From: DASWLF01 sp963768765
GTDB taxonomy: Bacteria; Desulfobacterota; Desulfobaccia; Desulfobaccales; 0-14-0-80-60-11
DNA length: 64,000 bases
Assembly: GCA_963768765.1 (NCBI GenBank)
Contig: CAVYJK010000027.1
Span: 77,067-141,066, forward strand
Direction: 5' to 3'
Part shown: piece by piece, positions 51,772 through 60,279 of the stretch
Numbering within the stretch: position 1 is the first letter of the stretch
Layout: each line of letters starts with the position of its first letter
Made by a program: the position numbers and the translations under genes
Notes under the pieces: generated by a model
Database searches by the model: none
What the model was told of the DNA's origin: nothing
Seen by the model: only the letters and a program-made list of their open reading frames with translations

Positions 51772-53256
51772 TTGATCTTGGACAATCAGCACCAGTTTCC
51801 TTCCACCAGTCGCGTCCGGATATTGATCGGGCTCGTCGTTGCCCTGTTCTATCTGGTCGGAGCCATTGTCGTTCGGCAGATGCTGCTTGGAGACCCCGAC
51901 ATCTGGTGGCACATCAAGACCGGCGAATGGATCTGGACGCATGGCGGTGTTCCGCACAGTGATCCTTTCTCCTACACATTTGCCGGCCATCCATGGATCG
52001 CCAAGGAGTGGCTTTCACAGGTCATCTACTTCGCAACCTATTCCCTGGCCGGATGGAACGGGTTGGCCGTGCTTGCGGCCGTCGTGGTGGCAATATCTGC
52101 TGCCGCTCTCTACTGGCCGCTCTCGGCGTCTCTGCGGCCGAGCCTGGCGGCTTCAGTCGCCCTGGTCAGCCTTCTCGTCACCAGCAGCGCCATGACGGTG
52201 CGCCCGCACCTGCTGACTTTGCCGCTGGTCATCGTGTGGACTGCCGCACTCTTCGGATCGTCCGGCCGGGGCCGGGCTCCGAACTTTCTCCTCCTGCTCG
52301 TGATCGTGGCCTGGGCCAATCTTCATGCCGCGTTCACGCTGGGCTTCGTCATCGCATTCTTCGCATTCCTGGACTTTCTCGAGACGACGCGCATGGCCAA
52401 TCGCAAAGACCTGCTGAAGTGGGTCGTCTTCCTCGCACTTTGCCCTCTGGTCACGCTGCTGCACCCCTATTCCTATCAGGCCATGATGACCACGCTGCTG
52501 GTCTTCAAGTCAGGTCCGGAAGTGGTTGCGATCAACGAATGGCAACCTTTCAATGCCCAACTGCATCCGATACATGCGGCGGTATTGCTTGGGCTGACCT
52601 TCGCCTCGCTGGTCTCGGGCTTCCGCCTGGGGGTCGCCCGCTCGCTGCTTCTGCTGCTGCTGACCTACCTGTTCCTGACGCACGTGAGATATGCCTTCTA
52701 TCTCTTTCCGGTTCTGGCACTCGTCGTGGCTCCGGCCGTGGCACGGCAGTTCCCACCGCTGTCTGCCGAGCAGTGGCGCAGCCAGTCACTGGAGCCGGTT
52801 GAACAGCGCATGGCGGCCGCATTCCGGCCACTGGCTGTAACCTTCGCGGGCCTCATGGCGATTGCCATCGCAGTGCAGGCCTGGATCCTGCCGACAGCGC
52901 CTCCGGACCGGGTGGCCGCGACAGCGGCGATTGCCTATGCCAAGTCGCACGGCCTGTCTGGCCATGTGTTCAACTTCTATGACTTTGGCGGGCCGCTCGT
53001 GTTCAACGACATTCCGAGCTTCGTCGACGGCAGGACGGACCAGCTCTTCACCGGCGACTTCGCGCAGGAAGCAAGCAACGCGTTGAGCGATCAGGCCGCC
53101 TTCGTCAAGATCGCGGACAAGTACGATATCCGCTGGACACTTCTGCCCCCCGCCGATCCGCTCGTGGCGATACTTGACAAGCTGCCGGGCTGGAAGCGGG
53201 TCTTTGCCGACAAGTCCGCGATCATTCACCAGCGCCAGGACACCATCACGCAATAA
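51772..53256 (+). CDS. Multi-helix membrane protein, GT-C-like
   Basis: 494 residues, TTG start, about eleven helices. First loop: GDPDIWWHIKTGEWIWTHGGVPHSDPFSYTFAGHPWIAKEWLSQVIY, with a conserved acidic residue (DPDIWWH) and W/H residues reminiscent of GT-C enzymes and of uncharacterised 'membrane proteins' near Tad loci. The C-terminal soluble part has VFNFYDFGGPLVFNDIPSFVDGRTDQLF, a recurrent motif of that family, and ends KSAIIHQRQD. Located between flp and cpaA, so glycosylation of pilin or surface polymer is possible but unproven. Confidence 0.65.
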   Translation: MILDNQHQFPSTSRVRILIGLVVALFYLVGAIVVRQMLLGDPDIWWHIKTGEWIWTHGGVPHSDPFSYTFAGHPWIAKEWLSQVIYFATYSLAGWNGLAVLAAVVVAISAAALYWPLSASLRPSLAASVALVSLLVTSSAMTVRPHLLTLPLVIVWTAALFGSSGRGRAPNFLLLLVIVAWANLHAAFTLGFVIAFFAFLDFLETTRMANRKDLLKWVVFLALCPLVTLLHPYSYQAMMTTLLVFKSGPEVVAINEWQPFNAQLHPIHAAVLLGLTFASLVSGFRLGVARSLLLLLLTYLFLTHVRYAFYLFPVLALVVAPAVARQFPPLSAEQWRSQSLEPVEQRMAAAFRPLAVTFAGLMAIAIAVQAWILPTAPPDRVAATAAIAYAKSHGLSGHVFNFYDFGGPLVFNDIPSFVDGRTDQLFTGDFAQEASNALSDQAAFVKIADKYDIRWTLLPPADPLVAILDKLPGWKRVFADKSAIIHQRQDTITQ

Positions 53257-53306
53257 CCTCGAAGCATCGGTCGAGAGCACCAGATCCCGGGAAATCGGAT
53301 ATCAAG

Positions 53307-53843
53307 ATGTCGCTACTTATCCTGACAGTCATACCGCTTGTTTATGTGTTTCTCGTCACCTTCGGGGCGTTGAGCGACCTGTCCACCTTCCGCATCCCGA
53401 ACTGGGTCTCATACGCCCTTGTTCTGCTGTTCATTATGCAATCGATTTACATCTGGTCATCCTCACCCCGCGTACTGATCTTTTCCATCGCCATGCCTGA
53501 CTTCACGATCAACTTCGCAATCGGTTTTGTGGTCTTCTTCGTGTCCCTGGTGTTCTGGGCCCGCGGCTACATCGGCGGTGGGGATGCGAAGTATCTCGTC
53601 GCCACCGCACTGTGGATGGGGCCGGTCGGTGTGGTTGAGTTCATGGTGCTCGTTTCGGCCCTGTCGGTGGTCATGGCCCTGATGCTGAAGGCGTCGACCA
53701 ACTGGGGCTTCATGATCCATCAGGGCAAGCTTCCGGGTTTCGTCAGGCGGCTCTATGCCAAGTTCGAGGATAACAAGTTGCCCTTCGGTTTTCCCATCGG
53801 GCTTGCGGCCCTGATCATGCTGCCTCACGTCTTCCCGAATTGA
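53307..53843 (+). CDS. cpaA: Prepilin peptidase CpaA/TadV (A24 family)
   Basis: Aspartic membrane protease that cleaves and may methylate Flp pilin leaders. 178 residues, about six helices. First catalytic Asp in GALSDLSTFRIPNWVSY, second in GYIGGGDAKYLVATALWMGP (GGGD motif). This is the short form without the zinc-binding methylase domain. 50 bases behind the GT-C-like gene. The spacer 53844-54039 has no gene. Confidence 0.93.
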   Translation: MSLLILTVIPLVYVFLVTFGALSDLSTFRIPNWVSYALVLLFIMQSIYIWSSSPRVLIFSIAMPDFTINFAIGFVVFFVSLVFWARGYIGGGDAKYLVATALWMGPVGVVEFMVLVSALSVVMALMLKASTNWGFMIHQGKLPGFVRRLYAKFEDNKLPFGFPIGLAALIMLPHVFPN

Positions 53844-54039
53844 ATAACTGCCACGGAACTGATTCACAGAGCAGCGGCAGGATGCTGGCAGAGCCTATGA
53901 GAGATGGCCAAGGCCACACGGGACCAGCCGGACGCCCAGCGGATTTTGACCTCGGCCATGCCGTTGCCGCTACTGTCCAGGTCTTGCCACACTGTCGAAA
54001 ACCCCGCACTGTCCACCGGCCGCTGCAATCGAGGAAACC

Positions 54040-54997
54040 ATGCACAAGCATGTCTGCAACCACACCATCCACGACCACCAGTGCCATTTCGGCTGGAACC
54101 GCGACAACCCGCCGGTCGCCCGCATCGCGCCGGGCGAGACGGTGGAGTTCCACCCGGTCGATTCGTCCGGCGGGCAGCTCAACGCCGGCTCGACGCTCGC
54201 CGACCTCGAGGCACTCGACTTCGGCAAGGTCAATCCGGTCGCCGGTCCGGTCTATCATCGAGGGTGCGCAGCCCGGCGACGCCATCAAGGTGACGCTGCT
54301 CGATTTCGCGCCCTCGGGCTGGGGCTGGACCGCCAATATCCCCGGCTTCGGCCTGCTGGCCGACCAGTTCAAGGATCCGGCCCTCCATATCTGGAAGTAT
54401 GACGCCAGCCACCATGGCGCCGGCCATGTTCGGCCCCGGCGGGCGGGTGCCGTTGAAGCCCTTCTGCGGCACCATCGGTCTGGCCCCGGCCGAGCCCGGC
54501 CACGCACTCGCGTCGTGCCGCCGCGCCGCATGGGCGGCAACATGGACATCCGCGACATGGCGGCCGGCACCGAACTCTACCTGCCGGTCGAGGTGGCGGG
54601 CGGCCTGTTCAGCGTGGGCGACACCCACGCCTGCCCAGGGCGACGGCGAGGTCTGCGGCACGGCGATCGAGAGCCCGATGCTCGCTCGCCGCCAAGTTCG
54701 AGCTGGTGAAGGGCGCCAACCTCGCCTTCCCGCGCTTCACCACGCCCGGCCCCGTGTCGCGCCACCTCGACGTCGAAGGGCTACGAGGTGACCACCGGCA
54801 TCGGTCCCGATCTGATGGCAGGGCGCGCAGGGCCGCGGTTTCCGGCATGATCGATCTGCTGTCGCAGCGCTACAACATGACTGCCGGTCGATGCCTACAT
54901 GCTGTGCAGCGTGTGCGGCGACCTGCGCATCAGCGAGATCGTCGACATGCCGAACTGGGTCGTGTCCTTCTACTTCCCGCGCGTGGTGTTCGAATGA
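54040..54997 (+). CDS. Acetamidase/formamidase (FmdA/AmdA family), many frameshifts
   Basis: Hydrolyses formamide or short amides to acid plus ammonia. Pieces in all three frames reconstruct one ~315-residue family member: MHKHVCNHTIHDHQCHFGWNRDNPPVARIAPGETVEF, then EGAQPGDAIKVTLLDFAPSGWGWTANIPGFGLLAD, MFGPGGRVPLKPFCGTIGLAPAEPG, PPRRMGGNMDIRDMAAGTELYLPVEVAGGLFSVGDTHA, QGDGEVCGTAIES, and a C-terminus PVDAYMLCSVCGDLRISEIVDMPNWVVSFYFPRVVFE. At least six single-base breaks (for example near 54255, 54410, 54500, 54640, 54690, 54780). All key motifs survive, so sequencing error is likelier than decay. Confidence 0.85.
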
Positions 54998-55026
54998 TGA
55001 CGTCCAGATGCGCTCCGCGGTGAGAC

Positions 55027-56220
55027 CTAGGCAGCCACGCGCCGCTTGACGAAGAGCGGCGCATAGACCACCGCGAAGAGCAGGAAGGCCAACACCCAGC
55101 CGAGCGCGGCAAGGTCCAGGAGCCAGCCTGCCTGCGGGAATATGCCGGCTCCCACCCGGCCCACGGCCGCGGTGGCCGCCAGCACGTAGATGGCGGAGAT
55201 GCGCCAGTCGGCGTGAAGCGGCAGGCCGCTGTGGCCGAGGCTGGCCCTCGTCATCACAGCGAGCGTCATCAACACGATGGCGCCCACCGTCCAGGTGTGA
55301 AGGCCGGCGGAATGGGGCACCGCGTCGGGATAGAGCGTCGAGGCGGCCATCGCGAAGAAGCCGAGCGGCAGAAACAGGTAAGCCACATGCAGGATGCCCA
55401 CCAGCGGTTCGGACATGCAGCGCCAGCCCGCCCAGCGTGACAGCCGCCAGAAATTGGCGATGCCGGCTCCCAGCATGGCGATGGACGTCGCGATGGAAGC
55501 TGGGATCGCCACCCAGAGAACGAGGGCCAGGGCGGTGACGGCGATGATGACCTTGTCGTCACCGTCGAAAGGCACGGGCAGCACGCCGGGCTCGCGGCGC
55601 ACCAGCCAGTTGCGCGTGAAGCTGGGGATGATGCGGCCGCCGATGGCCACGATGAGAAGCAGCACGCTGGCCAGTCCGATGCGCAGGCCCAGGCTGTCAT
55701 GAGCCATGCCGCCGTTCATCATCTCCAGGTGGTAGACGGCATTGCCGAGCAGCAGCAACCCCGACAACACAAGGACCTTGAAGTTGCGCCAGTTGCGGCC
55801 AGCGACGATCTCGCGGCCTAGCACGGTCATGAGCAGAACGAGGAAGCTGAGGTCGAGTGCCGCAATCAGCGTGGGCGGCTGGCCTGCGGAGAAGAAGATC
55901 GCAATGCGCCCCATCGCCCAGGTGCCCCACAGCACGGCGAGAGGAATGCCGGCGAGCGGCAGCCGCCCGGTCCAGTTCGGCACTGCGGTCAGCAGGAAGC
56001 CCGCGACGACGGCGGAGAGATAGCCCCAGAGAAATTCATGCACATGCCACTCGACCGGACCGAAGGCCGACGGAATGTTCCACAGGCTCGTGAGCGCGCC
56101 GATCCACACGACCATGGCGAAGGCGGCATAGAGCGCCGCGCCGAGGAAGAAGGGCCGGAAGCCATAGCCAAGAATTTGCGGGCCCGTCCAGGCCCTGACC
56201 TGCTGTGCGGAGGTGGTCAT
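55027..56220 (-). CDS. nnrS: NnrS family haem-copper membrane protein
   Basis: Membrane protein that protects against nitric-oxide stress; 397 residues, about twelve helices. GYGFRPFFLGAALYAAFAMVVWIGAL at the start, then WHVHEFLWGYLSAVVAGFLLTAVPNWTGRLPLAG (haem-ligand histidines), GGRIIPSFTRNWL, and HTWTVGAIVLMTLAVMTRASLGHSGLPL are the NnrS signature. Frame intact. 12 bases downstream of the hemerythrin gene, so one operon. Confidence 0.95.
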   Translation of the reverse strand: MTTSAQQVRAWTGPQILGYGFRPFFLGAALYAAFAMVVWIGALTSLWNIPSAFGPVEWHVHEFLWGYLSAVVAGFLLTAVPNWTGRLPLAGIPLAVLWGTWAMGRIAIFFSAGQPPTLIAALDLSFLVLLMTVLGREIVAGRNWRNFKVLVLSGLLLLGNAVYHLEMMNGGMAHDSLGLRIGLASVLLLIVAIGGRIIPSFTRNWLVRREPGVLPVPFDGDDKVIIAVTALALVLWVAIPASIATSIAMLGAGIANFWRLSRWAGWRCMSEPLVGILHVAYLFLPLGFFAMAASTLYPDAVPHSAGLHTWTVGAIVLMTLAVMTRASLGHSGLPLHADWRISAIYVLAATAAVGRVGAGIFPQAGWLLDLAALGWVLAFLLFAVVYAPLFVKRRVAA

Positions 56221-56232
56221 GTGAGGTGCCCT

Positions 56233-56751
56233 TCAACCCTGAGCGCAGATGCAGCGCGTCGCGCCGATGTCGAAGCGCGGGAACAGCACCTCGTTCTCGA
56301 TGCGCATTTGCTCGCGCAGTGTTTCGCAGAGCTCCTCGACACCTTGATAGAGCCGCCGCCATGATCCGCAGGCGGTGACTGGCGGGACGAAGCCGTGGGC
56401 GAGTTCCCGCACACGGTCCAGTTCGGCCGAATATTCCGCGTGCTCGCCCCGCATGAGGGCGATCGGATGCATGATGGCGCTGTCGATGTGCTGCCGCATA
56501 GCGCGAAACAGCACATCTTCTTCCACCTGCATGTGCATGTCGAGCGCGAGAGCCATATGTTCCAGCGCGTCGGCAAGGCCCACGGGCGCATCGGCCACGC
56601 TATGGTGCACACGCTCGACCTTGCGTGCGAGTTCGATGAGCTCCGGCAGGCTGCGGCGGCATGCAAGCTGATAATTGCCTTCGATGTGGGTGAGCAGGTC
56701 TTCGATGCTCATTGCTTCCGGAGAAGGGGGTCTGGTGGCTGTCACGGTCAT
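56233..56751 (-). CDS. Hemerythrin-domain protein (RIC/YtfE-like role)
   Basis: 172 residues. Start at 56751 (MTVTATRPPSPEAMSIEDLLTHIEGNYQ) behind AGGAGA. A four-helix bundle supplies candidate di-iron ligands: H in LLTHIEGNY, H in ERVHHSV, H..E in HMALALDMHMQVEEDVLF, H in MRQHIDS and EHAEY, and E..E in QMRIENEVLFPRF. Linked to NnrS, DUF1858 and a Crp/Fnr regulator, it fits iron-sulfur repair or NO sensing after nitrosative stress. The frame is open much further upstream but that is antisense sequence. Confidence 0.85.
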   Translation of the reverse strand: MTVTATRPPSPEAMSIEDLLTHIEGNYQLACRRSLPELIELARKVERVHHSVADAPVGLADALEHMALALDMHMQVEEDVLFRAMRQHIDSAIMHPIALMRGEHAEYSAELDRVRELAHGFVPPVTACGSWRRLYQGVEELCETLREQMRIENEVLFPRFDIGATRCICAQG

Positions 56752-56807
56752 GGATGTTCTCCTGTGCTCGATCGGAACGTGTCTAGGTGGCCGGAGGACC
56801 AGTGACG

Positions 56808-56889
56808 TTGTGCTGGCGCAAACCTTGCGCCGAAAGCGGAGTGGAACCGCAGCGGCGGGGTGAAGCGCCGCCTGTTTGCTGTTGCGCAA
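56808..56889. promoter_or_regulatory. Two candidate Crp/Fnr (NNR/DNR) boxes
   Basis: TTGTGCTGGCGCAA (56808-56821) and TTGCTGTTGCGCAA (56876-56889) both follow TTG-N8-CAA, the spacing bound by FNR/DNR/NNR proteins. The second is palindromic in its TTGC..GCAA ends. They lie in the divergent gap between the hemerythrin-nnrS operon and the DUF1858 gene. Confidence 0.55.
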
Positions 56890-56959
56890 AGCCGGGGGGA
56901 CGGAAGCCGCGCTACAAGAGAGCCATCGTCGCGGATCGTGCCGCAACGGGAGCTTGACC

Positions 56960-57172
56960 ATGAGAAACCTCGAGATTGGCGCGTCGACGTTCGTGGACGA
57001 CATCATGCGCAAATGGCCGGGAACCATCAGGACCTTTCTCGACCATCGCATGAACTGCCCTGGCTGCCCCATCGCCTGTTTCCACACGGTGGCGGATGCA
57101 TGCCGGGAGCACGACGTGAACATGGCAGACTTCCTGCGCGACCTGCAGGGGTTCGCGGCGTCGGCCGAGTGA
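56960..57172 (+). CDS. DUF1858 domain protein
   Basis: 70 residues from ATG 56960 behind GGGAG. Pattern VDDIMRKWPGTIRTFLDHRMNCPGCPIACFHTVADACREHDVNMADFLRDL is the complete DUF1858 domain, with the CPGC pair and a third Cys (IAC). The same domain forms the N-terminus of ScdA/RIC repair proteins. Its position opposite the hemerythrin gene suggests that the two ScdA modules are encoded separately here. Confidence 0.88.
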   Translation: MRNLEIGASTFVDDIMRKWPGTIRTFLDHRMNCPGCPIACFHTVADACREHDVNMADFLRDLQGFAASAE

Positions 57173-57176
57173 GCCG

Positions 57177-57876
57177 CTAGCCGCCGTTTCCTTCGGCCAG
57201 CATGAAGATGCGGTGCGGATCGCGGAGCGTGATCTTCTGCCGGCCGCCTTCCACCAGTCCGCGGTCTTCCCAGGCGCTCAGCACGCGGCTCACCGTATGC
57301 AGCGTGGCGCCCGTCATTTCCGCCACGTCCTGACGCGAGATCGGAAAATCGATCTGGATGCCGGTCTCGACCTTGCGGCCCGATTGCTGGGCCAGCCGCA
57401 GCAGCGCATGTGCGATGCGCCGTTCGACCTGTTCCGTCGACATTTCGACGACGCGCGTCTGGGCATCCTGCAGGCGGCTTCCCACGGTGTGCAGCGTGTT
57501 GGTGAGAAGTGCGGGGTATTTCTCGGACAGCCGCGGCCACACGCCATTGGGCCAGACCAGGGCCACGCTGTCGACCACCGCCGCTGCCGTCGCGGGATAG
57601 GTGGTGCGGCCCAGCGCCATGGCGACACCGAAGATCTCGCCCGGCGAGATATAGCGCACCACCACCTGCTGGCCGTCGGGCGTCAGCCGGTAGACACGCA
57701 GATGACCGTGCAGCAGAAGATAGAAGAACTGCGCTTCGCTGGTCCTGCTGGAACACGTCCGCCCCCTTGGCATAGCGCACCGACTGCGCCTCGCTGAGCA
57801 CGTCGTCCTGCTGCTCCGGGGTCAGGCCGTGGAAGGTTGGTACATTGGCGATGAGCGAGCGATCGAGAACGGCCAC
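57177..57876 (-). CDS. Crp/Fnr family transcriptional regulator, one frameshift
   Basis: About 232 residues. cNMP-like domain (FHGLTPEQQDDVLSEAQSVRYAKGADVFQQDQ.. FYLLLHGHLRVYRLTPDGQQVVVRYISPGEIFGVAMAL), dimer helix, and a C-terminal winged HTH (ISRQDVAEMTGATLHTVSRVLSAWEDRGLVEGG). An indel near 57742 separates FQQDQ from EAQFFYLLL. No N-terminal iron-sulfur cysteines, so it is not an oxygen-sensing FNR and is closer to NNR/DNR-type NO sensors. Convergent with DUF1858 (4 bases apart). Probably controls the TTG-N8-CAA boxes. Confidence 0.88.
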
Positions 57877-58022
57877 GGCAACCTCCGCGCGTTATGGCGT
57901 AAGTTCTTCATTCCTCTTAGCCATGACGATACGCGTTGCAACACTCAATTCACCTGCGAGTGGCCATTGCCGCCTCAGTCCACATGTGCAGAACTGCATC
58001 CGACCACAGGAGGGACTTCACC

Positions 58023-59205
58023 ATGCTGCAGCTTACCGTCAGCCGGCGCGATCTGCTGGCCTTCGCCGCCGCTGCGGCTTGCATCGGACCCGCCTTCGCC
58101 GATGAGGCCGGATTCATTGTCCGAACTGCTGCGCGAAGGGCTGGCAGCAACGCTATGGCGACAGACCGGGCGGCCTCACCTTTCTTGCGCTGACACCCGG
58201 GGGACAGAGTTTTGCAACAACCTTGAAGGGCATCACGCCGCAGAGCCACTTCCGTGGCGCAAGCACCACCAAGACCTTCACCGCCGCATCGATCATGATG
58301 CTCGACCAGCGCGGCCAGTTGAAGATCGACGACGTGCTGACGGCGATGATGCCCGGCAAGAACGAACCCTACATCCCGGATATCTCGGGCTTCGCCATTC
58401 CCTACAAGGACCGGATCACCATCCGCCAGCTTCTCGGCCACCGTGCCGGGGTTTTCGATCTCGCCAACCAGGAGATTCCAGCAGACAAGCCCGTGCCCTA
58501 TGCCGGCATGCGATACGTCGACTGGCGCGTGGCGCAGGATGCGCACCACAGCTTCACAAAGTCGGAACTGATCGGTGCCCTCGCCGAATGCCAGGTCGCG
58601 AATAGCGAACCGGGCAACGGCTACCATTATTCGGACACCCACTACACCATCCTTGGCGAGATCGTCGAACGCATATCCGGCCTGACACTCAATACGTTCA
58701 AGGAAACAGAGCTCCTCAGTCCCAATGGCCTCACGGCAACGCAGTTCGTGGTGGACGGCAACGAGTCGACGCTGCCAGTGCCGGCCATTCGCGGCTTCGC
58801 ACTAGAGCAGAAGAAGATCGCGGGTGCCGATGACTACAATTACAGCTACGACCCGGCCTCGGGTAATGTCTTCACCACGCCCTCCGATCTGACGCGCTGG
58901 ATCACGCGACTGGTGCGGGGCGAAGCTGGCGTCTCGAAGGAGCAAGTCACGCGGATGTGCGATGTGGCGCCGGATTCGCAATATGGCCTTGGCATCTCCC
59001 GCAAGATGTCTGGCAGCTTCGACCTGGGATTCGGTCACAATGGCGGGGCGCCCGGTTTCCTCACCTCGCTGGCCTATAATCCCGTGAACGACATCGGCTT
59101 CGTCCTGGTGAGTTCGCTCATCGATTTCGACGATCTGCGCGGACAACTGGGCTGGCTGGACGAGGTTGCGGCGTCAGCCATTGCAGCAGATCGCCAGGGC
59201 CTGAA
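58023..59205 (+). CDS. Tat-exported serine hydrolase, beta-lactamase class C / EstB type, frameshifted
   Basis: Start at 58023 behind AGGAGGGA. Tat signal SRRDLLAFAAAAACIGPAFA. At least one indel between about 58100 and 58225 disrupts the early part. Catalytic S-x-x-K is STTK in RGASTTKTFTAAS; the second motif is Y-S-D in YHYSDTHYTILGEI; the third is HNGG in FGHNGGAPGF. Such proteins are D-Ala-D-Ala peptidases, esterases or beta-lactamases. The frame stays open to 59437, but that part is antisense to lysR; the true end is probably near 59170-59205. Confidence 0.8.
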
Positions 59206-60202
59206 AGGCCGTCAGCCCGCTGCCATCGAGCAACGTCAGCGCAGCGAGACCCACCTCGCCCATCTGTGCCCCCACCTGCTCGACGAGCGTGGTGCGGGAG
59301 AGCTCTGCCACATGGGCCGGAAAGCGCCCGAGTTCGCGCTCGCGCGCTACCACCGTGATGGTGCGGGTAAGCCGCGCCGCGGGCAAGGCCATCACCCGCA
59401 TCGGCATGCGCTCGACGAAGCCGTCGATCAGCAATGACGGGGTGAGCAATGTGAACCCCATGCCATGGCACACGCAGGCCGTGACCATGGAAGAGCGGTC
59501 GGCCTGGATCACCTGCTGCGGCTTCAGGCGCAATCGGCGGAGATGCTGGGTGATCTGCCGTCCGACGCTCGTCGAGTCGGCGAAGCGGATCAGCGGCAGG
59601 CGGCTCTGCACGGCGTTCAGGCTGTCGGTGGGGCCGCGGTACTTCTCCGGCAGCACCAGCAGGAAGGCTTCCTGCAGGATCGGGTGCCGTTCGAGGCCGT
59701 CCATGTCGTAGAACGGGTTCGAGGTGATGGCGAGGTCGGCCTTCTCGGTCCGCAGCAGGTTTTCGTGGTCGCCGCTCTGGCCCGCATGCAGCGTCACGTC
59801 GCGCACGCCGAAACCCTTCTTGGCGAGCGCCACGAGGCCCGGTGTCAGCGTCGTGGCGATCGAGGCGAGGATGCCGAGGCGCAGCACGCTGATCGGCGTC
59901 GGCCCCTGGTGGCGCATCTCGGTTTCGAGATCGCCGAACACGTTGAGGATGCGCGCCGCGTGGCGGAGCAGAAGCGTGCCCGCCTGGGTGAGTCGCGCCG
60001 GCCGCACCGAGCGGTCGAACAGCGTCACGCCATAACTCTTCTCGAGTGCCGCAATCTGCTGCGAGGCGGCGGATTGCGTCATGCCCAGCATGCGGGCCGC
60101 CGCCGTCATCTGCCCGGTTTCGGCCACGGCCGCAAAAACTTCCATGGCCTTGAGCAGGTTCGATCCCGATTGCGCGGTGGACTTCAGCACGGATTTCTTC
60201 AT
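59174..60202 (-). CDS. LysR family transcriptional regulator
   Basis: About 342 residues from MKKSVLKSTAQSGSNLLKAMEVFAAVAETGQMTAAARMLGMTQSAASQQIAALEKSYGVTLFDR, a standard LysR winged HTH. The C-terminal effector domain resembles amino-compound sensors (ADLAITSNPFYDMDGLERHPILQEAFLLVLPEKY). Divergent from the mttB-like gene with a 78-base gap, so it very likely controls it. An in-frame ATG at 60214 would place the start inside a palindrome, so 60202 is preferred. Intact. Confidence 0.9.
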   Translation of the reverse strand: MKKSVLKSTAQSGSNLLKAMEVFAAVAETGQMTAAARMLGMTQSAASQQIAALEKSYGVTLFDRSVRPARLTQAGTLLLRHAARILNVFGDLETEMRHQGPTPISVLRLGILASIATTLTPGLVALAKKGFGVRDVTLHAGQSGDHENLLRTEKADLAITSNPFYDMDGLERHPILQEAFLLVLPEKYRGPTDSLNAVQSRLPLIRFADSTSVGRQITQHLRRLRLKPQQVIQADRSSMVTACVCHGMGFTLLTPSLLIDGFVERMPMRVMALPAARLTRTITVVARERELGRFPAHVAELSRTTLVEQVGAQMGEVGLAALTLLDGSGLTAFQALAICCNG

Positions 60203-60212
60203 GATGACTACC

Positions 60213-60257
60213 ATTAGAAGTCCTAATGCTGCGGTCCGTCAATTGCGTTTTGCGCAA
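60213..60257. promoter_or_regulatory. Candidate LysR operator between lysR and mttB-like gene
   Basis: ATTAG-AAGTC-CTAAT (60213-60227), a 5-bp inverted repeat fitting the T-N11-A LysR box, and TTGCG-TTTTG-CGCAA (60243-60257), which also contains the palindrome TTGCGCAA. Both lie in the divergent promoter gap. Confidence 0.45.
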
Positions 60258-60279
60258 GGGCGCCGATAGTGGCCCCGCA

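Noticed and set aside
56752..57876. A 547-codon fusion of a Crp/Fnr start with the hemerythrin domain
   Set aside because: The middle is antisense or out of frame; the regulator continues in another frame and the hemerythrin gene has its own Shine-Dalgarno site and ATG at 56751.
59206..59437. C-terminal extension of the class C beta-lactamase-like protein
   Set aside because: It is antisense to the conserved lysR effector domain and matches no serine hydrolase; a frameshift probably hides the true stop.
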